A stretch of 64,000 bases of DNA from Mangrovimicrobium sp033283325 (GCA_033283325.1 JAWMQO010000005.1:124001-188000), one strand, 5' to 3'; shown: positions 43,206 through 52,347, counted from the first letter of the stretch. Notes: a model not told the origin generated them from the letters alone. A program made the numbers and translations.

Positions 43206-45023
43206 CTAGTCGCCGAAGAAGACGCTGGCGCCGTCCTCGGCCGGACTGACCCCGGCGCGCATGAAGCCGAAGAGCTCCCGCCCGATGCCCCACTCACAGC
43301 TGTCATCGGCGCGCGGCGCGATCTCCCGCGCCTCCCAATCGGCGGTGTCCACGAGGCAGTTCAGTTCTCCCGTGCTGGCGTCCACCCGCAGCAGGTCGCC
43401 GTCACGCAGCTTGCCAATGGCGCCGCCCTGGGCCGCTTCCGGTGACAGGTGGATGGCCGCCGGGACTTTGCCCGAGGCCCCCGACATGCGTCCGTCGGTC
43501 ACCAGGGCCACCTTGTAGCCGCGGTCGAGCAGCACACCGAGGTAGGGGGTGAGCTTGTGCAATTCCGGCATGCCGTTGGAGCCCGGGCCCTGGTAGCGCA
43601 GCACGGCGACGAAATCCCGGTCCAGTTCGCCGGCATCGAAGGCCTGCTTGAGGGCTTCCTGGGTCTCGAAAATCCGCGCCGGGGCCTCGATGCTCCAGTG
43701 CTCGGGTGACATCGCGGAGGTCTTGATGACACAGCGACCGAGGTTGCCCTGCAGCAGGCGCAGGCCGCCCTCGGGGGCGAAGGGTTCGCTGGCGGGCCTG
43801 AGCACCGCGGTGTCGGCGCTTTCCAGCGGGCCATCCACATAGTGCAGAACGCCTTCCTGCAGGCGCGGTTCGCGACTGTAGCGGGATAGTCCGGGCCCCC
43901 AGTTGGTGAGCACTTCCTCGTGCATCAGGCCAGCTTCCAGCAGGGTATGCAGCACATAAGCGGAGCCTCCGGCGGCGTGGAAATGATTCACGTCGGCGCT
44001 GCCGTTGGGATAGACCCGCGCCACCAGCGGGGTGATGGCGGAGAGGTCGTTGAAATCCTGCCAGTCGATGCGGATGCCCGCGGCCCGGGCCACCGCGATC
44101 CAGTGGATGCTGTGGTTGGTGGAGCCGCCGGTGGCGAGCAGGGCCACGAGGGCGTTGACGATGCACTTCTCATCCACCACCCGGCACAGCGGCGTGTAAT
44201 TGGGGCCCAGGTCGGTAATACGGCAGAGCTGCTGGGCCGCCTCGCGGGTGAGGGCATCGCGCAGGGGCGTGCCGGGATGCTCGAAGGCGGCACCGGGAAT
44301 GTGGATGCCCATGGCCTCCATCAGCATCTGGTTGCTGTTGGCGGTGCCGTAGAAGGTGCAGGTGCCGGGGCCGTGGTAGGCGGCGGATTCCGCCGCCAGT
44401 AGCTCTTCGCGGCCCACCTTGCCCTCGGCGAACTGCTGTCGGACCGCGGCCTTTTCCTTGTTGGAGATCCCGGTGGTCATCGGCCCGGCGGGGGCGAAGA
44501 CGATCGGCATATGGCCGAAGGAGAGGGCGCCGATCAGCAGCCCGGGCACGATCTTGTCGCAGACCCCGAGGCAGATGGCGCCGTCGAACATATTGTGGGA
44601 CAGGGCGACCGCGGTGGCGGCGGCGATCACGTCGCGGCTGAACAGGGAGAGCTCCATGCCCTCGGCGCCCTGGGTCACGCCGTCGCACATGGCCGGTACG
44701 CCGCCGGCCACCTGGGCGGTGCAGCCGATCTCGTGTACCGCCTGCTTGATCAGCGTTGGGTAGGTCTCCAGCGGCTGGTGGGCGGAGAGCATGTCGTTGT
44801 AGGCGTTGACGATGCCGATGTTGGCGGCCTCGGTCAGCTGCAGGGTCTGCTTGTCGCCACTGTCGCAGGCGGCGAAGCCGTGGGCGAGGTTGGAGCAGGA
44901 CATGCGGCTGCGGGTAGGCCCCTGGCCGCGCAGTTTGTCCATGCGCGCGAGGTAGGTGGCGCGGCTGTCGCGGCTGCGCTCGACGATGCGTTCGGTGATG
45001 GTTTGCAGTCTTGGATCAGTCAT
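43206..45023 (-). CDS. edd: Phosphogluconate dehydratase
   Basis: A 605-residue IlvD/Edd-family Fe-S dehydratase that converts 6-phosphogluconate to 2-keto-3-deoxy-6-phosphogluconate in the Entner-Doudoroff pathway. Cluster cysteines lie in MSCSNLAHG, AICLGVCDKIVPG and GPGTCTFYGTAN; other blocks are ALVALLATGGSTNHSIHWIAVARAAG and DGRMSGASGKVPAA. The ATG at 45023 overlaps the pgl stop (TGATG). The frame is open further upstream, but that is antisense or shifted pgl. The partner aldolase eda is not in the window. Confidence 0.95.
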   Translation of the reverse strand: MTDPRLQTITERIVERSRDSRATYLARMDKLRGQGPTRSRMSCSNLAHGFAACDSGDKQTLQLTEAANIGIVNAYNDMLSAHQPLETYPTLIKQAVHEIGCTAQVAGGVPAMCDGVTQGAEGMELSLFSRDVIAAATAVALSHNMFDGAICLGVCDKIVPGLLIGALSFGHMPIVFAPAGPMTTGISNKEKAAVRQQFAEGKVGREELLAAESAAYHGPGTCTFYGTANSNQMLMEAMGIHIPGAAFEHPGTPLRDALTREAAQQLCRITDLGPNYTPLCRVVDEKCIVNALVALLATGGSTNHSIHWIAVARAAGIRIDWQDFNDLSAITPLVARVYPNGSADVNHFHAAGGSAYVLHTLLEAGLMHEEVLTNWGPGLSRYSREPRLQEGVLHYVDGPLESADTAVLRPASEPFAPEGGLRLLQGNLGRCVIKTSAMSPEHWSIEAPARIFETQEALKQAFDAGELDRDFVAVLRYQGPGSNGMPELHKLTPYLGVLLDRGYKVALVTDGRMSGASGKVPAAIHLSPEAAQGGAIGKLRDGDLLRVDASTGELNCLVDTADWEAREIAPRADDSCEWGIGRELFGFMRAGVSPAEDGASVFFGD

Positions 45024-45706
45024 CAGGGGGCCCACCAGATGGTTGCAGGGTTGGCTTGCTGTTCGGTGATGGCGGCGATCGGGTAGTGCCGCTGCGCGGC
45101 CTCGGCGAGGACCGCGCGCTTTTCCTCGCCGGTGATGTGCAGGATGATCTCGCCCGCAGCGAGCACCAGCGGCAGGGTGAGGGTGATGCGCTGGTGCGGG
45201 GCGGTGACCGGGTCGCATATACCCAGCGGCGCCGGATTGGCGGGGTCGATAAGTTCCGCGAGATTGCTGGCCTCGGGGAACCAGGAGGCGGTGTGGCCGT
45301 CGCCACCCATACCCAGCACCACGCAATCCAGTGGCAGCGGCACGGCACCGAGGGCGACCAGTGACGCCGCAAGACCCTGTGAAGCGCTCGCCGCCGCGGA
45401 CTTCAGGCCGACGAAAGCGGCGCCGGCGGCGGGGCCCTGCAGCAGGTGCTCGCGCACCAGGCGCTCGTTGGAGTCGGGGTCATCGGGGGGGACCCAGCGC
45501 TCGTCCACCAGGGTGACGCAGACCTTTGCCCAGTCGATGTCGCTTTCGGCGAGTTGCCCGAACATGCCTTTCGGCGTGCTGCCGCCGGAAACCGCGAGAC
45601 TGGCGCGGCCGCGCTGCTTTAGGGCCTGGTCAAGCTGCCCCGCGATATGCGCTGCGAGAGCCGTGTCCAGTGCCTCGCGGCTGTCGAACTCGCGCCATTC
45701 ATTCAT
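45023..45706 (-). CDS. pgl: 6-phosphogluconolactonase
   Basis: A 227-residue enzyme of the DevB/Pgl type that hydrolyses 6-phosphogluconolactone. Signatures: SLAVSGGSTPKGMFGQLAES near the start, VTLVDERWVPPDDPDSNERLVREHLL, and CVVLGMGGDGHTASWFP. I use the ATG at 45706, 8 nt inside the end of zwf; an in-frame codon at 45721 is possible. The stop overlaps the edd start by one base. The tight overlaps show one zwf-pgl-edd operon. Confidence 0.94.
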   Translation of the reverse strand: MNEWREFDSREALDTALAAHIAGQLDQALKQRGRASLAVSGGSTPKGMFGQLAESDIDWAKVCVTLVDERWVPPDDPDSNERLVREHLLQGPAAGAAFVGLKSAAASASQGLAASLVALGAVPLPLDCVVLGMGGDGHTASWFPEASNLAELIDPANPAPLGICDPVTAPHQRITLTLPLVLAAGEIILHITGEEKRAVLAEAAQRHYPIAAITEQQANPATIWWAP

Positions 45707-47153
45707 GCCACTGCCGTCCATCCACCGCGATCAGTGCGGTGGCCGAATTCGGTCCCATGGTGCCGGCGTTGTAGCTCTTGATCGGCGTATTGTTCTCTTC
45801 CCAGGCGGCGATGATGGTGTCGATCCAGCGCCAGGCGGTCTCCACCTCGTCGCGGCGCATGAACAGGGTCTGGTCGCCGTGCAGGGCGTCCAGCAGCAGG
45901 CGTTCGTAGGCGTCGTAGCTGTCTTCCTCGCGCTGCTCGTCGTCGGTGAGGTGCAGTTCCACCGGCTGCAGCTTGAGCTTGCTGCGCAGGCCGGGTTTCT
46001 TGTTCAGGGTGTGCAGGCTGATGCTCTCCTCCGGTTGCAGGTGAATCACCAGCTTGTTGGTCAGTTCCTGGGGGTCGTTGGCGAACAGGGAGAAGGGCGG
46101 GCGGCGATACTCGATGACGATTTCCGAGTAGCGCCGCGACAGGCGCTTGCCGGTGCGCAGGTAAAACGGAACCCCCGCCCAGCGCCAGTTGTTGATACTG
46201 GCCTTCAGGGCGACGAAGGTCTCGGTGTCATCGGCGTCCTGGAAGGCGTCCTCCTCGAGGAAGCCTTTGACCGCCTCGCCGGCCACGGCGCCGGCGGCAT
46301 AACGCCCGCGCACGGTGCGCTCCTTGACGTTGGCGGCGGTGATCGGCTCCAGGCAGCGCAGGACTTTCATCTTCTCGTCGCGGATGTCCCCCGCCTGCAG
46401 GCTGGCGGGGGGTTCCATGGCGACGATGGAGAGCACCTGCAGCAGGTGGTTCTGCACCATGTCCCGCAGGGCGCCGGTCTCGGCGTAGTAGCTGCCGCGC
46501 CCGGCCACGCCGATTTCCTCGGCCACGGTGATCTGCACGCTGCTGATAAAGGTGTTGTTCCACATGGGCTGGAACAGCTGGTTGCCGAAGCGCAGGGCGA
46601 GCAGGTTCTGTACCGTCTCCTTGCCCAGGTAGTGGTCGATGCGGAAGGTGGCGCTCTCGCTGAAGACCTGCGCCACTTCCTCGTTGATCTCCCGGCAGGA
46701 TTCGAGGTCGTGGCCGAGGGGTTTTTCCAGTACCACCCGGCTGTGCTCGCTGACGGCGCCGGCGGCCTTCAACTGCTGGCAGATCTCGCCGTAGAGCGCC
46801 GGCAGGGTGGCGAGATAATAAAGTTGCCCGCCGGACTCGCCCGCTTCCAGCAGGTCGGCGAGTTCACGGTAGTGTTCGGGGTGGGTGGCTTCTACCCGCA
46901 CGTAGTGCAGGCGTTCGCGGAACTCCTCCCAGATGCTCTCGCTCCAGTCTTCCGGCGGCAGAAACCGGTGCAGGTTGTCGTGTGCCTCGTGGCGGAAGGC
47001 TTCGGTATCCATCTCGCCGCGGCCGGTGGCGACGATACGCTGCAGGCGCTCGGCGAGGCCGTGGCGGTGGAGCTGGAACAGTGCCGGCAGCAGCTTGCGG
47101 GTGGAGAGATCTCCGGTGCCGCCGAAAATGACAAGGTCGACCAACTGACTCAT
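45699..47153 (-). CDS. zwf: Glucose-6-phosphate 1-dehydrogenase
   Basis: A 484-residue enzyme. The N-terminal NAD(P)-binding motif is VIFGGTGDLSTRKLLPALF, and the active site is FRIDHYLGKETVQNLLALRFGN with the catalytic His. Later blocks VPFYLRTGKRL and LDALHGDQTLFMRRDEVETAW are typical. It oxidises glucose-6-phosphate and is first gene of the zwf-pgl-edd operon. It gives NADPH and feeds the Entner-Doudoroff route. The upstream gap contains the perfect inverted repeat at 47296-47386, but no HexR site was found by eye. Confidence 0.96.
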   Translation of the reverse strand: MSQLVDLVIFGGTGDLSTRKLLPALFQLHRHGLAERLQRIVATGRGEMDTEAFRHEAHDNLHRFLPPEDWSESIWEEFRERLHYVRVEATHPEHYRELADLLEAGESGGQLYYLATLPALYGEICQQLKAAGAVSEHSRVVLEKPLGHDLESCREINEEVAQVFSESATFRIDHYLGKETVQNLLALRFGNQLFQPMWNNTFISSVQITVAEEIGVAGRGSYYAETGALRDMVQNHLLQVLSIVAMEPPASLQAGDIRDEKMKVLRCLEPITAANVKERTVRGRYAAGAVAGEAVKGFLEEDAFQDADDTETFVALKASINNWRWAGVPFYLRTGKRLSRRYSEIVIEYRRPPFSLFANDPQELTNKLVIHLQPEESISLHTLNKKPGLRSKLKLQPVELHLTDDEQREEDSYDAYERLLLDALHGDQTLFMRRDEVETAWRWIDTIIAAWEENNTPIKSYNAGTMGPNSATALIAVDGRQWHE

Positions 47154-47295
47154 GCGCTAATTAACCTCGAACTGAAAGTGCGATAGTCGGATTGCCCTCA
47201 GGGCGCGAGCGTGTATTGCCAGTGATGGTGCACGGCATCGCGTTCTGTGCGCGATGGCCGGAATGAACTTTCATGGTAGCAGGATTCTGCGTGAG

Positions 47296-47386
47296 GGGAA
47301 AAAGGGGTCAGAGCCCTTTTATGGGCTCCGGCCTTGCGGAATTCCCACCATGGTGTGACATAAAAGGGCTCTGACCCCTTTTTCCC
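47296..47386. repeat. Perfect 28-bp inverted repeat (REP/MITE-like)
   Basis: Left arm 47296-47323 and right arm 47359-47386 are exact complements (28/28) around a 35-nt loop. The arm contains AAAAAGGGGTCAGAGCCC and TTTTATG. This GGGGTCAGAGCCC-type sequence is, from general knowledge, a common dispersed repeat in gammaproteobacteria and may be mobilised by REP-associated tyrosine transposases. It lies between zwf and the MBL-fold gene and could also end transcription of the latter. Confidence 0.85.
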
Positions 47387-47395
47387 TTTTTCCCC

Positions 47396-48475
47396 TCAGG
47401 CGTCCGCGCCTGCGGTAGCGGCAATCTGCCGATACCAGTGCACCCCGGACTCGTCCCGGCGCCGGGTGATCCGCCGTCGGCGCAGCAGGCAGTTCAGGTG
47501 GGCGAGGGTCTCCCCGGAAGCCGCGCCGAGGTCATCGATGCCGATCTTGCGCTTGAACAGCGCCGGAAAGCAGTCCACCACCCGCTTGGGTTCAGTGAGG
47601 AAGGCGAAGAGCTCCCGCAGGTCGCGGTTGTGCGACTCGATGACCTGGCCGAGCCGGTAGTGAAGGCCGTAGAAGGGCGCCTCGTGAGCGGGCAGCACCA
47701 ACAGGTCGTCGGGCAGGTTGTCGCGGAAATCCGCGTTGGAGGCCAGCCACTCGCGCAGGGGGTCGCCTTCGGGTTCGGTGGGGAACACGCTGACGTTCGG
47801 CGTGATCCGCGGCAGCACCTGGTCGCCGGAGATCAGCAGTTTCAGCGCCGGGCAGTAGAGGGACACGTGTTCCGGAGAGTGCCCGCGGCCCACCAGGGGT
47901 TGCCAGTAATGGCCGCCGATGGTGATGGTCTCCCTGTCCACCAGGCGGCGGAAGCTGTCGGGCAGGGGCGAGACATATTGGCCGAACTGACCGAAGCGGC
48001 TTTTGTAGTGTTCGATCTGTTCGCTGTCGTAGCCGGCCCGGCGGTAGAAGCGCAGGGCCACCTCCGGCGCGGGGCGGCCGGTGTCGGCGGTGAGCGCCTT
48101 GCACATCAGGAACTCCGAGCGCGACATCCACAGTTCACAGTCGAAGCGCTCCACCAGCCAGCCGGCGGAGCCGACATGATCGGGGTGCAGGTGGGTGCAG
48201 ATCACGCGGTTGACGGGTTTGCCGCCCATGAAGTCGCGGAAGATGGTTTCCCAGGTTTCGCGGGTGCTGGGGATGTCGAGGCAGGTGTCGACGATGGTCC
48301 AGCCTTCGCCGTCTTCCAGTAGCCAGAGGTTGATGTGGTCGAGGGACATGGGCATGGCGAAGCGGGCCCAGTAGACGCCGGGGGCGACTTCGATGGGGAT
48401 GCCGGGGCGGATGTCGGGTTTGCGGCCGAAGGGGTATTGGAGGCCGCGGTAGATTTCCGGGGTTTGCTCGATCAT
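47396..48475 (-). CDS. MBL-fold metallo-hydrolase
   Basis: A 359-residue metallo-beta-lactamase-fold protein. The metal site is CTHLHPDHVGSAGWL (H-x-H-x-D-H), followed by a His in GRGHSPEHVSLY, an Asp in ISGDQVLP and a last His in LPAHEAPFYG. A C-terminal winged-helix region (~285-355, GETLAHLNCLLRRRRITRRRDESGVHWY) matches the MBL/LACTB2-like group. I start at the ATG at 48475 (AAGAGGT 11 nt upstream) instead of an upstream codon. Substrates of this group range from thioesters to RNA; none can be assigned here. Confidence 0.88.
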   Translation of the reverse strand: MIEQTPEIYRGLQYPFGRKPDIRPGIPIEVAPGVYWARFAMPMSLDHINLWLLEDGEGWTIVDTCLDIPSTRETWETIFRDFMGGKPVNRVICTHLHPDHVGSAGWLVERFDCELWMSRSEFLMCKALTADTGRPAPEVALRFYRRAGYDSEQIEHYKSRFGQFGQYVSPLPDSFRRLVDRETITIGGHYWQPLVGRGHSPEHVSLYCPALKLLISGDQVLPRITPNVSVFPTEPEGDPLREWLASNADFRDNLPDDLLVLPAHEAPFYGLHYRLGQVIESHNRDLRELFAFLTEPKRVVDCFPALFKRKIGIDDLGAASGETLAHLNCLLRRRRITRRRDESGVHWYRQIAATAGADA

Positions 48476-48670
48476 TGTTTTGCTACCTCTTTGCGGCTGT
48501 CCATGGTCGGGTTTCCGGCGGGTTCTGTCCAGTTTGCGGGCGTTTGTGGGACTTCGTATCTCGGCACCCGCCACGGGTGCCTGTCGCCGTGCCACTGACG
48601 GGTCTTGCTGCACCTTCGACCGCTGTCGGCGGGGAGCAGTTGCGCTATGCTGTGCTGCGATGACGAAGTG

Positions 48671-50482
48671 ATGATAGTTGTGATGAAACGCTTATGCAGA
48701 ATTTTCCCCGCCCTGCTCCTGTTAACCGCTTGCAGCACCACGGCCCCTCCTGTGGGTGAGGCTGAGACAAAACTCGGCCCCGGCGGTCGCCCGGTCGGCG
48801 AGGCCTGGTCGCGCAGCCCGGTTTACGGTGCCAACGGCATTGCCGCGACCGCGCAGCCGCTGGCGTCCCAGGTGGCGCTGGATGTGCTCAGGCGCGGCGG
48901 GTCGGCGGTGGATGCGGCGATTGCGGCGAATGCGGCGCTGGGCTTGATGGAGCCGACGGGTTGCGGGATCGGTGGTGACCTGTTTGCCATTGTCTGGGAT
49001 CCCGCTACCCGGGAACTGTATGGCTATAACGGTTCCGGGCGTTCGCCGCGGGGGCAGGACCTGGCCTTGTTGAAGGCGCGGCTGGCGGCGGCGAAGGCGG
49101 CGGGGGAGCCGCGCAGTGAAGGAGAGGGGATTCCCCCTGTCGGCCCCCTGCCGGTGACGGTGCCGGGGACTGTCGATGGGTGGTTTGCCCTGCACGGGCG
49201 TTTCGGCAAGTTGCCCATGGATGAGGTGCTGGCGCCGACGATTGCCTATGCCCGTGAGGGTTTTCCGGTTTCGCCGGTGATCGCCTATTACCTGGGGCGC
49301 AGCTGGGCCTATTTCAGTCGTGTCTACGCGGGGCGGCCGGAGTTGGCCAATATTCGTGATACCTGGTTCCGCGAGGGGAGTGCGCCGGTGGCGGGGGAGT
49401 TGTTCCGCAATCCGGACCTGGCGGGGACGCTGGAGACGATCGCCGGTGAGGGGCGGGACGCGTTTTACAAGGGCTCGCTGGCGCGGGCGATGGCGGATTA
49501 TTTTGCCGGTATGGAGGGCGGCCCCGCCTACGAGGACTTTGCGGCGCACAGCGGCGAGTGGGTGAAGCCAGCCGGGGTGGAGTACCGCGGTTACGAACTC
49601 TTCGAATTGCCGCCCAACGGGCAGGGTTTTGCCGCGCTGCAGATGCTGTCGATCCTGAAGAATGTCGACCTGGCGCAGTGGCCGCGGGGTTCCGCCGAGG
49701 TGCTGCACTACATGGTGGAAGCCAAGCGGCTCGCTTTCGAGGATGTGGCGCGCTACTACGCCGATCCGGATTTCTCGGCCATTCCACTGCAGGCGCTGCT
49801 TTCCGATGCCTACGGGCAGGAGCGCTCTGCCCTGATCGATCCCGCCAGGGCCGCGGCTGATTTTGCGCCGGGTGACGTTGCAATCGAAGGTGAAGGCGAC
49901 ACCACTTACCTCACGGTGGCGGACGCGGACGGCATGATGGTCTCGCTGATCCAGTCCAACTACCGGGGTATGGGGTCCGGGATGGTGGCGGACGGGCTGG
50001 GTTTCATGTTCCAGGATCGCGGTGAGCTGTTTTCCCTGGAGCCGGGGCACCCGAATGTCTACGCACCGGGCAAGCGGCCTTTCCAGACCATCATCCCGGC
50101 CTTCCTGATGAAGGACGGACAGCCCTTGATGAGCTTCGGGCTGATGGGTGGTTCGATGCAGCCCCAGGGGCATGCGCAGGTCGTGGTGAACCTGGTGGAT
50201 TACGGCATGAACCTGCAGGAAGCGGGTGACGCGGCCCGCTTCATGCACCAGGGCGGGCGGCAGCCGACCAGCATCGACGAGGATGCGCTCGGAACCCTTT
50301 ACCTCGAAGCGGGGGTGCCCGCCGCGACGGTCGAGCGCCTGCGTGCCATGGGTCACCGTGTCGAACTGGATAGCAGCGGTGTGCGCTTCGGCGGCTACCA
50401 GGCGATCTGGCGCGACCCCGAGAGCGGTGTCTATAGCGGCGCAACCGAGATGCGCAAGGACGGCACGGTGGTCGCCTGGTAG
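48671..50482 (+). CDS. ggt: Gamma-glutamyltransferase, lipoprotein
   Basis: A 603-residue Ntn-hydrolase. The N-terminal signal ends in LLLLTAC (lipobox LTAC), unusual since most Ggt are plain periplasmic proteins. Then VALDVLRRGGSAVDAAIAANAALGLMEPTGCGIGGDLFAIVWD is plain. The autoprocessing site is GEGDTTYLTVADADGMMVSLIQSNYRGMGSGMV with the catalytic Thr, and LMGGSMQPQGHAQVVVNLVDYGMNLQEA follows. It cleaves glutathione and other gamma-glutamyl compounds. The ATG at 48683 is an alternative start. The L,D-transpeptidase starts at the last base of its stop codon. Confidence 0.93.
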   Translation: MIVVMKRLCRIFPALLLLTACSTTAPPVGEAETKLGPGGRPVGEAWSRSPVYGANGIAATAQPLASQVALDVLRRGGSAVDAAIAANAALGLMEPTGCGIGGDLFAIVWDPATRELYGYNGSGRSPRGQDLALLKARLAAAKAAGEPRSEGEGIPPVGPLPVTVPGTVDGWFALHGRFGKLPMDEVLAPTIAYAREGFPVSPVIAYYLGRSWAYFSRVYAGRPELANIRDTWFREGSAPVAGELFRNPDLAGTLETIAGEGRDAFYKGSLARAMADYFAGMEGGPAYEDFAAHSGEWVKPAGVEYRGYELFELPPNGQGFAALQMLSILKNVDLAQWPRGSAEVLHYMVEAKRLAFEDVARYYADPDFSAIPLQALLSDAYGQERSALIDPARAAADFAPGDVAIEGEGDTTYLTVADADGMMVSLIQSNYRGMGSGMVADGLGFMFQDRGELFSLEPGHPNVYAPGKRPFQTIIPAFLMKDGQPLMSFGLMGGSMQPQGHAQVVVNLVDYGMNLQEAGDAARFMHQGGRQPTSIDEDALGTLYLEAGVPAATVERLRAMGHRVELDSSGVRFGGYQAIWRDPESGVYSGATEMRKDGTVVAW

Positions 50483-51435
50483 TGCACAGTCGCTGTTTAC
50501 CTGTGCGGCTGGCGCGGAAGGTGCTGATGCTTATATTGGCGCCCCTGCAGGCCCAAGCCGCAATGTTCCATCTGCCACCACAGGAATTCGACCTGGTAGG
50601 TATGGCGATGTCGGTGACCGCCCTGCAGCAGGACACCCTGATCGATATCGCCCGGCGCAACGATGTCGGCCAGGAGGCGATTGTGCTCGCCAACCCCGAG
50701 GTCGATCGCTGGCTGCCCGGGGCGGGCACACGGGTTGTACTGCCCTCACAGCACCTGCTGCCGGATACCCCCCGGGAAGGCCTGGTGCTCAACCTGCCGG
50801 AGATGCGGGTTTACTACTACCCCCGCCCGGGGCGTGGCGAGCAGCCGGTCGTCTACACCTATCCGGTAGGGATAGGGCGCATGGACTGGGAGACGCCGCT
50901 GGGTGAGACCACGGTGATCTCCAAGCAGAAGGACCCCGCCTGGCGCCCGCCTGCAAGTATTCGCCGTGAACACGCGGCGCAGGGCGATCCGCTGCCATTG
51001 GTCGTGCCGCCAGGGCCTGACAATCCCCTGGGCAAATACGCCCTGCGCCTGGGTATATCGGGCTACCTGATGCACGGCACCAACAAGGAATTCGGCGTGG
51101 GCATGCAGGTGTCACACGGCTGTGTGCGCCTCCTGCCGGAAGATGTCGAGGTGCTCTACGAAATAGTCCCGGTGGGCACCCGGGTGCGGATTATCAACCA
51201 GCCGGTGAAAGTGGGCTGGCACGGCGACGAGTTGTACCTGCAGGTCTACCCCCCAATGGAAGAGGAAGGTGCGCAGGTCGGGCAGCAGGCCCTGCGGGAA
51301 AAGGCGATAGAGGCGGTGGACGCCGCCCTGTTCGAGCGGCCGACGGTGCTGAACCGGGCAGCGCTGGAAAGCGCGCTGGCCCGGCCCAGTGGAATGCCGG
51401 TGTTGATTTCCGGCCGGCGTTTACTTGTACATTGA
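50482..51435 (+). CDS. L,D-transpeptidase (YkuD/ErfK type) with LysM-like domain
   Basis: A 317-residue periplasmic enzyme. An N-terminal signal (LMLILAPLQAQA) and a LysM-like segment (~45-90, DTLIDIARRNDVGQEAIVLANPEVDRWLPGAGTRVVLPS) precede the YkuD domain with the catalytic motif HGTNKEFGVGMQVSHGCVRL (Cys as nucleophile). This is the architecture of ErfK/YbiS/YcfS, which attach Lpp to peptidoglycan. Its end overlaps that of the convergent Lpp-type gene by 15 nt. The GTG start overlaps the ggt stop by 1 nt. Confidence 0.92.
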   Translation: MHSRCLPVRLARKVLMLILAPLQAQAAMFHLPPQEFDLVGMAMSVTALQQDTLIDIARRNDVGQEAIVLANPEVDRWLPGAGTRVVLPSQHLLPDTPREGLVLNLPEMRVYYYPRPGRGEQPVVYTYPVGIGRMDWETPLGETTVISKQKDPAWRPPASIRREHAAQGDPLPLVVPPGPDNPLGKYALRLGISGYLMHGTNKEFGVGMQVSHGCVRLLPEDVEVLYEIVPVGTRVRIINQPVKVGWHGDELYLQVYPPMEEEGAQVGQQALREKAIEAVDAALFERPTVLNRAALESALARPSGMPVLISGRRLLVH

Positions 51436-51699
51436 CTTCTTGAACATCCGGTCCAGTTTCTCGTTGGTATCCTGGGCGATGTCGCGGGCTTCCTCGGCGG
51501 CTGCGCGGGCGGCCGCGGCGTCCTGGCGGGCGGCGGCGGCGTCTGCTGCGGCCTGCTGGGCGGTGGCGTTGGCCTTGTCGATTTCCGCCTGCATGTCCGA
51601 ACGCAGGGTATCGATTTCCGAGGTGGAGGCACAGCCTGTAGCGCCCGCCAGTGCCGCCAGCATCAAGCCGGTCGCGGCTACCCTGTACACTGAATTCAT
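51421..51699 (-). CDS. Lpp/OprI-type murein lipoprotein
   Basis: A 92-residue lipoprotein: signal MNSVYRVAATGLMLAALAGATGC with lipobox ATGC, then ASTSEIDTLRSDMQAEIDKANATAQQ, an Ala-rich coiled coil (QAAADAAAARQDAAAARAAAEEARDI), and the end MFKKSMYK. A C-terminal Lys is the residue that L,D-transpeptidases join to peptidoglycan in Lpp. The Ala-rich heptads match Pseudomonas OprI. AGGAG lies before the ATG, with CATAAT as a possible -10. It probably tethers the outer membrane; the neighbouring transpeptidase is its natural partner. Confidence 0.86.
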   Translation of the reverse strand: MNSVYRVAATGLMLAALAGATGCASTSEIDTLRSDMQAEIDKANATAQQAAADAAAARQDAAAARAAAEEARDIAQDTNEKLDRMFKKSMYK

Positions 51700-51780
51700 A
51701 GCGTTCTCCTAAGTTTTACAAACAGGTATTATGAATATGGGTCGCGCCACCCGGACGCAGTCCGGTGGCGTCGCCTCAGT

Positions 51781-52347
51781 TTAGCGGATTCTGACGAAGG
51801 TGCCCGTCTGAATTCGCCCAGACAGGTCATTTATCTGCTCATTGGTGAGCGCGATACAGCCGTCGGTCCAGTTGATGTCGCGGTGTATCTCCAGGCTGCC
51901 GGCACCGGTGCCGTGGATGCCGATGTAGCCGCCGAGCACGGTGTCCTGGGGCGTCGCGCGGCGGGCGCGGTGGGCCGCCTGGATACGCTGGAAGTCGGCC
52001 TCGTCGAGGTCGCCCTGGGAGCGGGCCTGCAGTGCGTTGTGGATGGTGGGGTAATCGAGATGCATGAACAGGTGAAAGCGGCTGCTCGGCCGGATTTCCA
52101 GGATGCGGTATTCACCCAGTGGCGTCTTGCCATCGCCCAGCCGCTTGTCCCAGCTGGTCCCGCCGCTGCCGATGGCGATATTCTCGTAGGTTTTCACCGC
52201 GGTGTCGCCCTGCATGATCGCCAGCGTCATCGCTTTGCTGTCGATCAGCAGCCAGGGGCGCGTGCCCGAGGGCTGCGCCTGAAGGCCGGGTGCCAGAGGC
52301 AGGGCCAACAGCGCTAGCAGGGCCAGCAGGGTACCGCGTCGGGTCAT
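51781..52347 (-). CDS. Second L,D-transpeptidase (YkuD)
   Basis: A 188-residue exported protein: signal GTLLALLALLALPLAPGLQAQ, then a YkuD domain with GDGKTPLGEYRI and catalytic HGTGAGSLEIHRDINWTDGCIAL. The HG...S/T-x-G-C motif keeps Cys but has W-T-D-G-C in place of S-H-G-C. It is shorter than its neighbour at 50482 and lacks a LysM-like part. It may make peptidoglycan cross-links or act on a different acceptor. Its start overlaps the end of the IMPase-family gene by 4 nt. Confidence 0.88.
   Translation of the reverse strand: MTRRGTLLALLALLALPLAPGLQAQPSGTRPWLLIDSKAMTLAIMQGDTAVKTYENIAIGSGGTSWDKRLGDGKTPLGEYRILEIRPSSRFHLFMHLDYPTIHNALQARSQGDLDEADFQRIQAAHRARRATPQDTVLGGYIGIHGTGAGSLEIHRDINWTDGCIALTNEQINDLSGRIQTGTFVRIR

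Noticed and set aside
45132..47186. 684-codon plus-strand open frame
   Set aside because: It is antisense to pgl and zwf, which show clear catalytic motifs and operon overlaps.
48722..50356. 544-codon minus-strand open frame
   Set aside because: It is antisense to ggt, with low-complexity Arg/His-rich translation and no motif.
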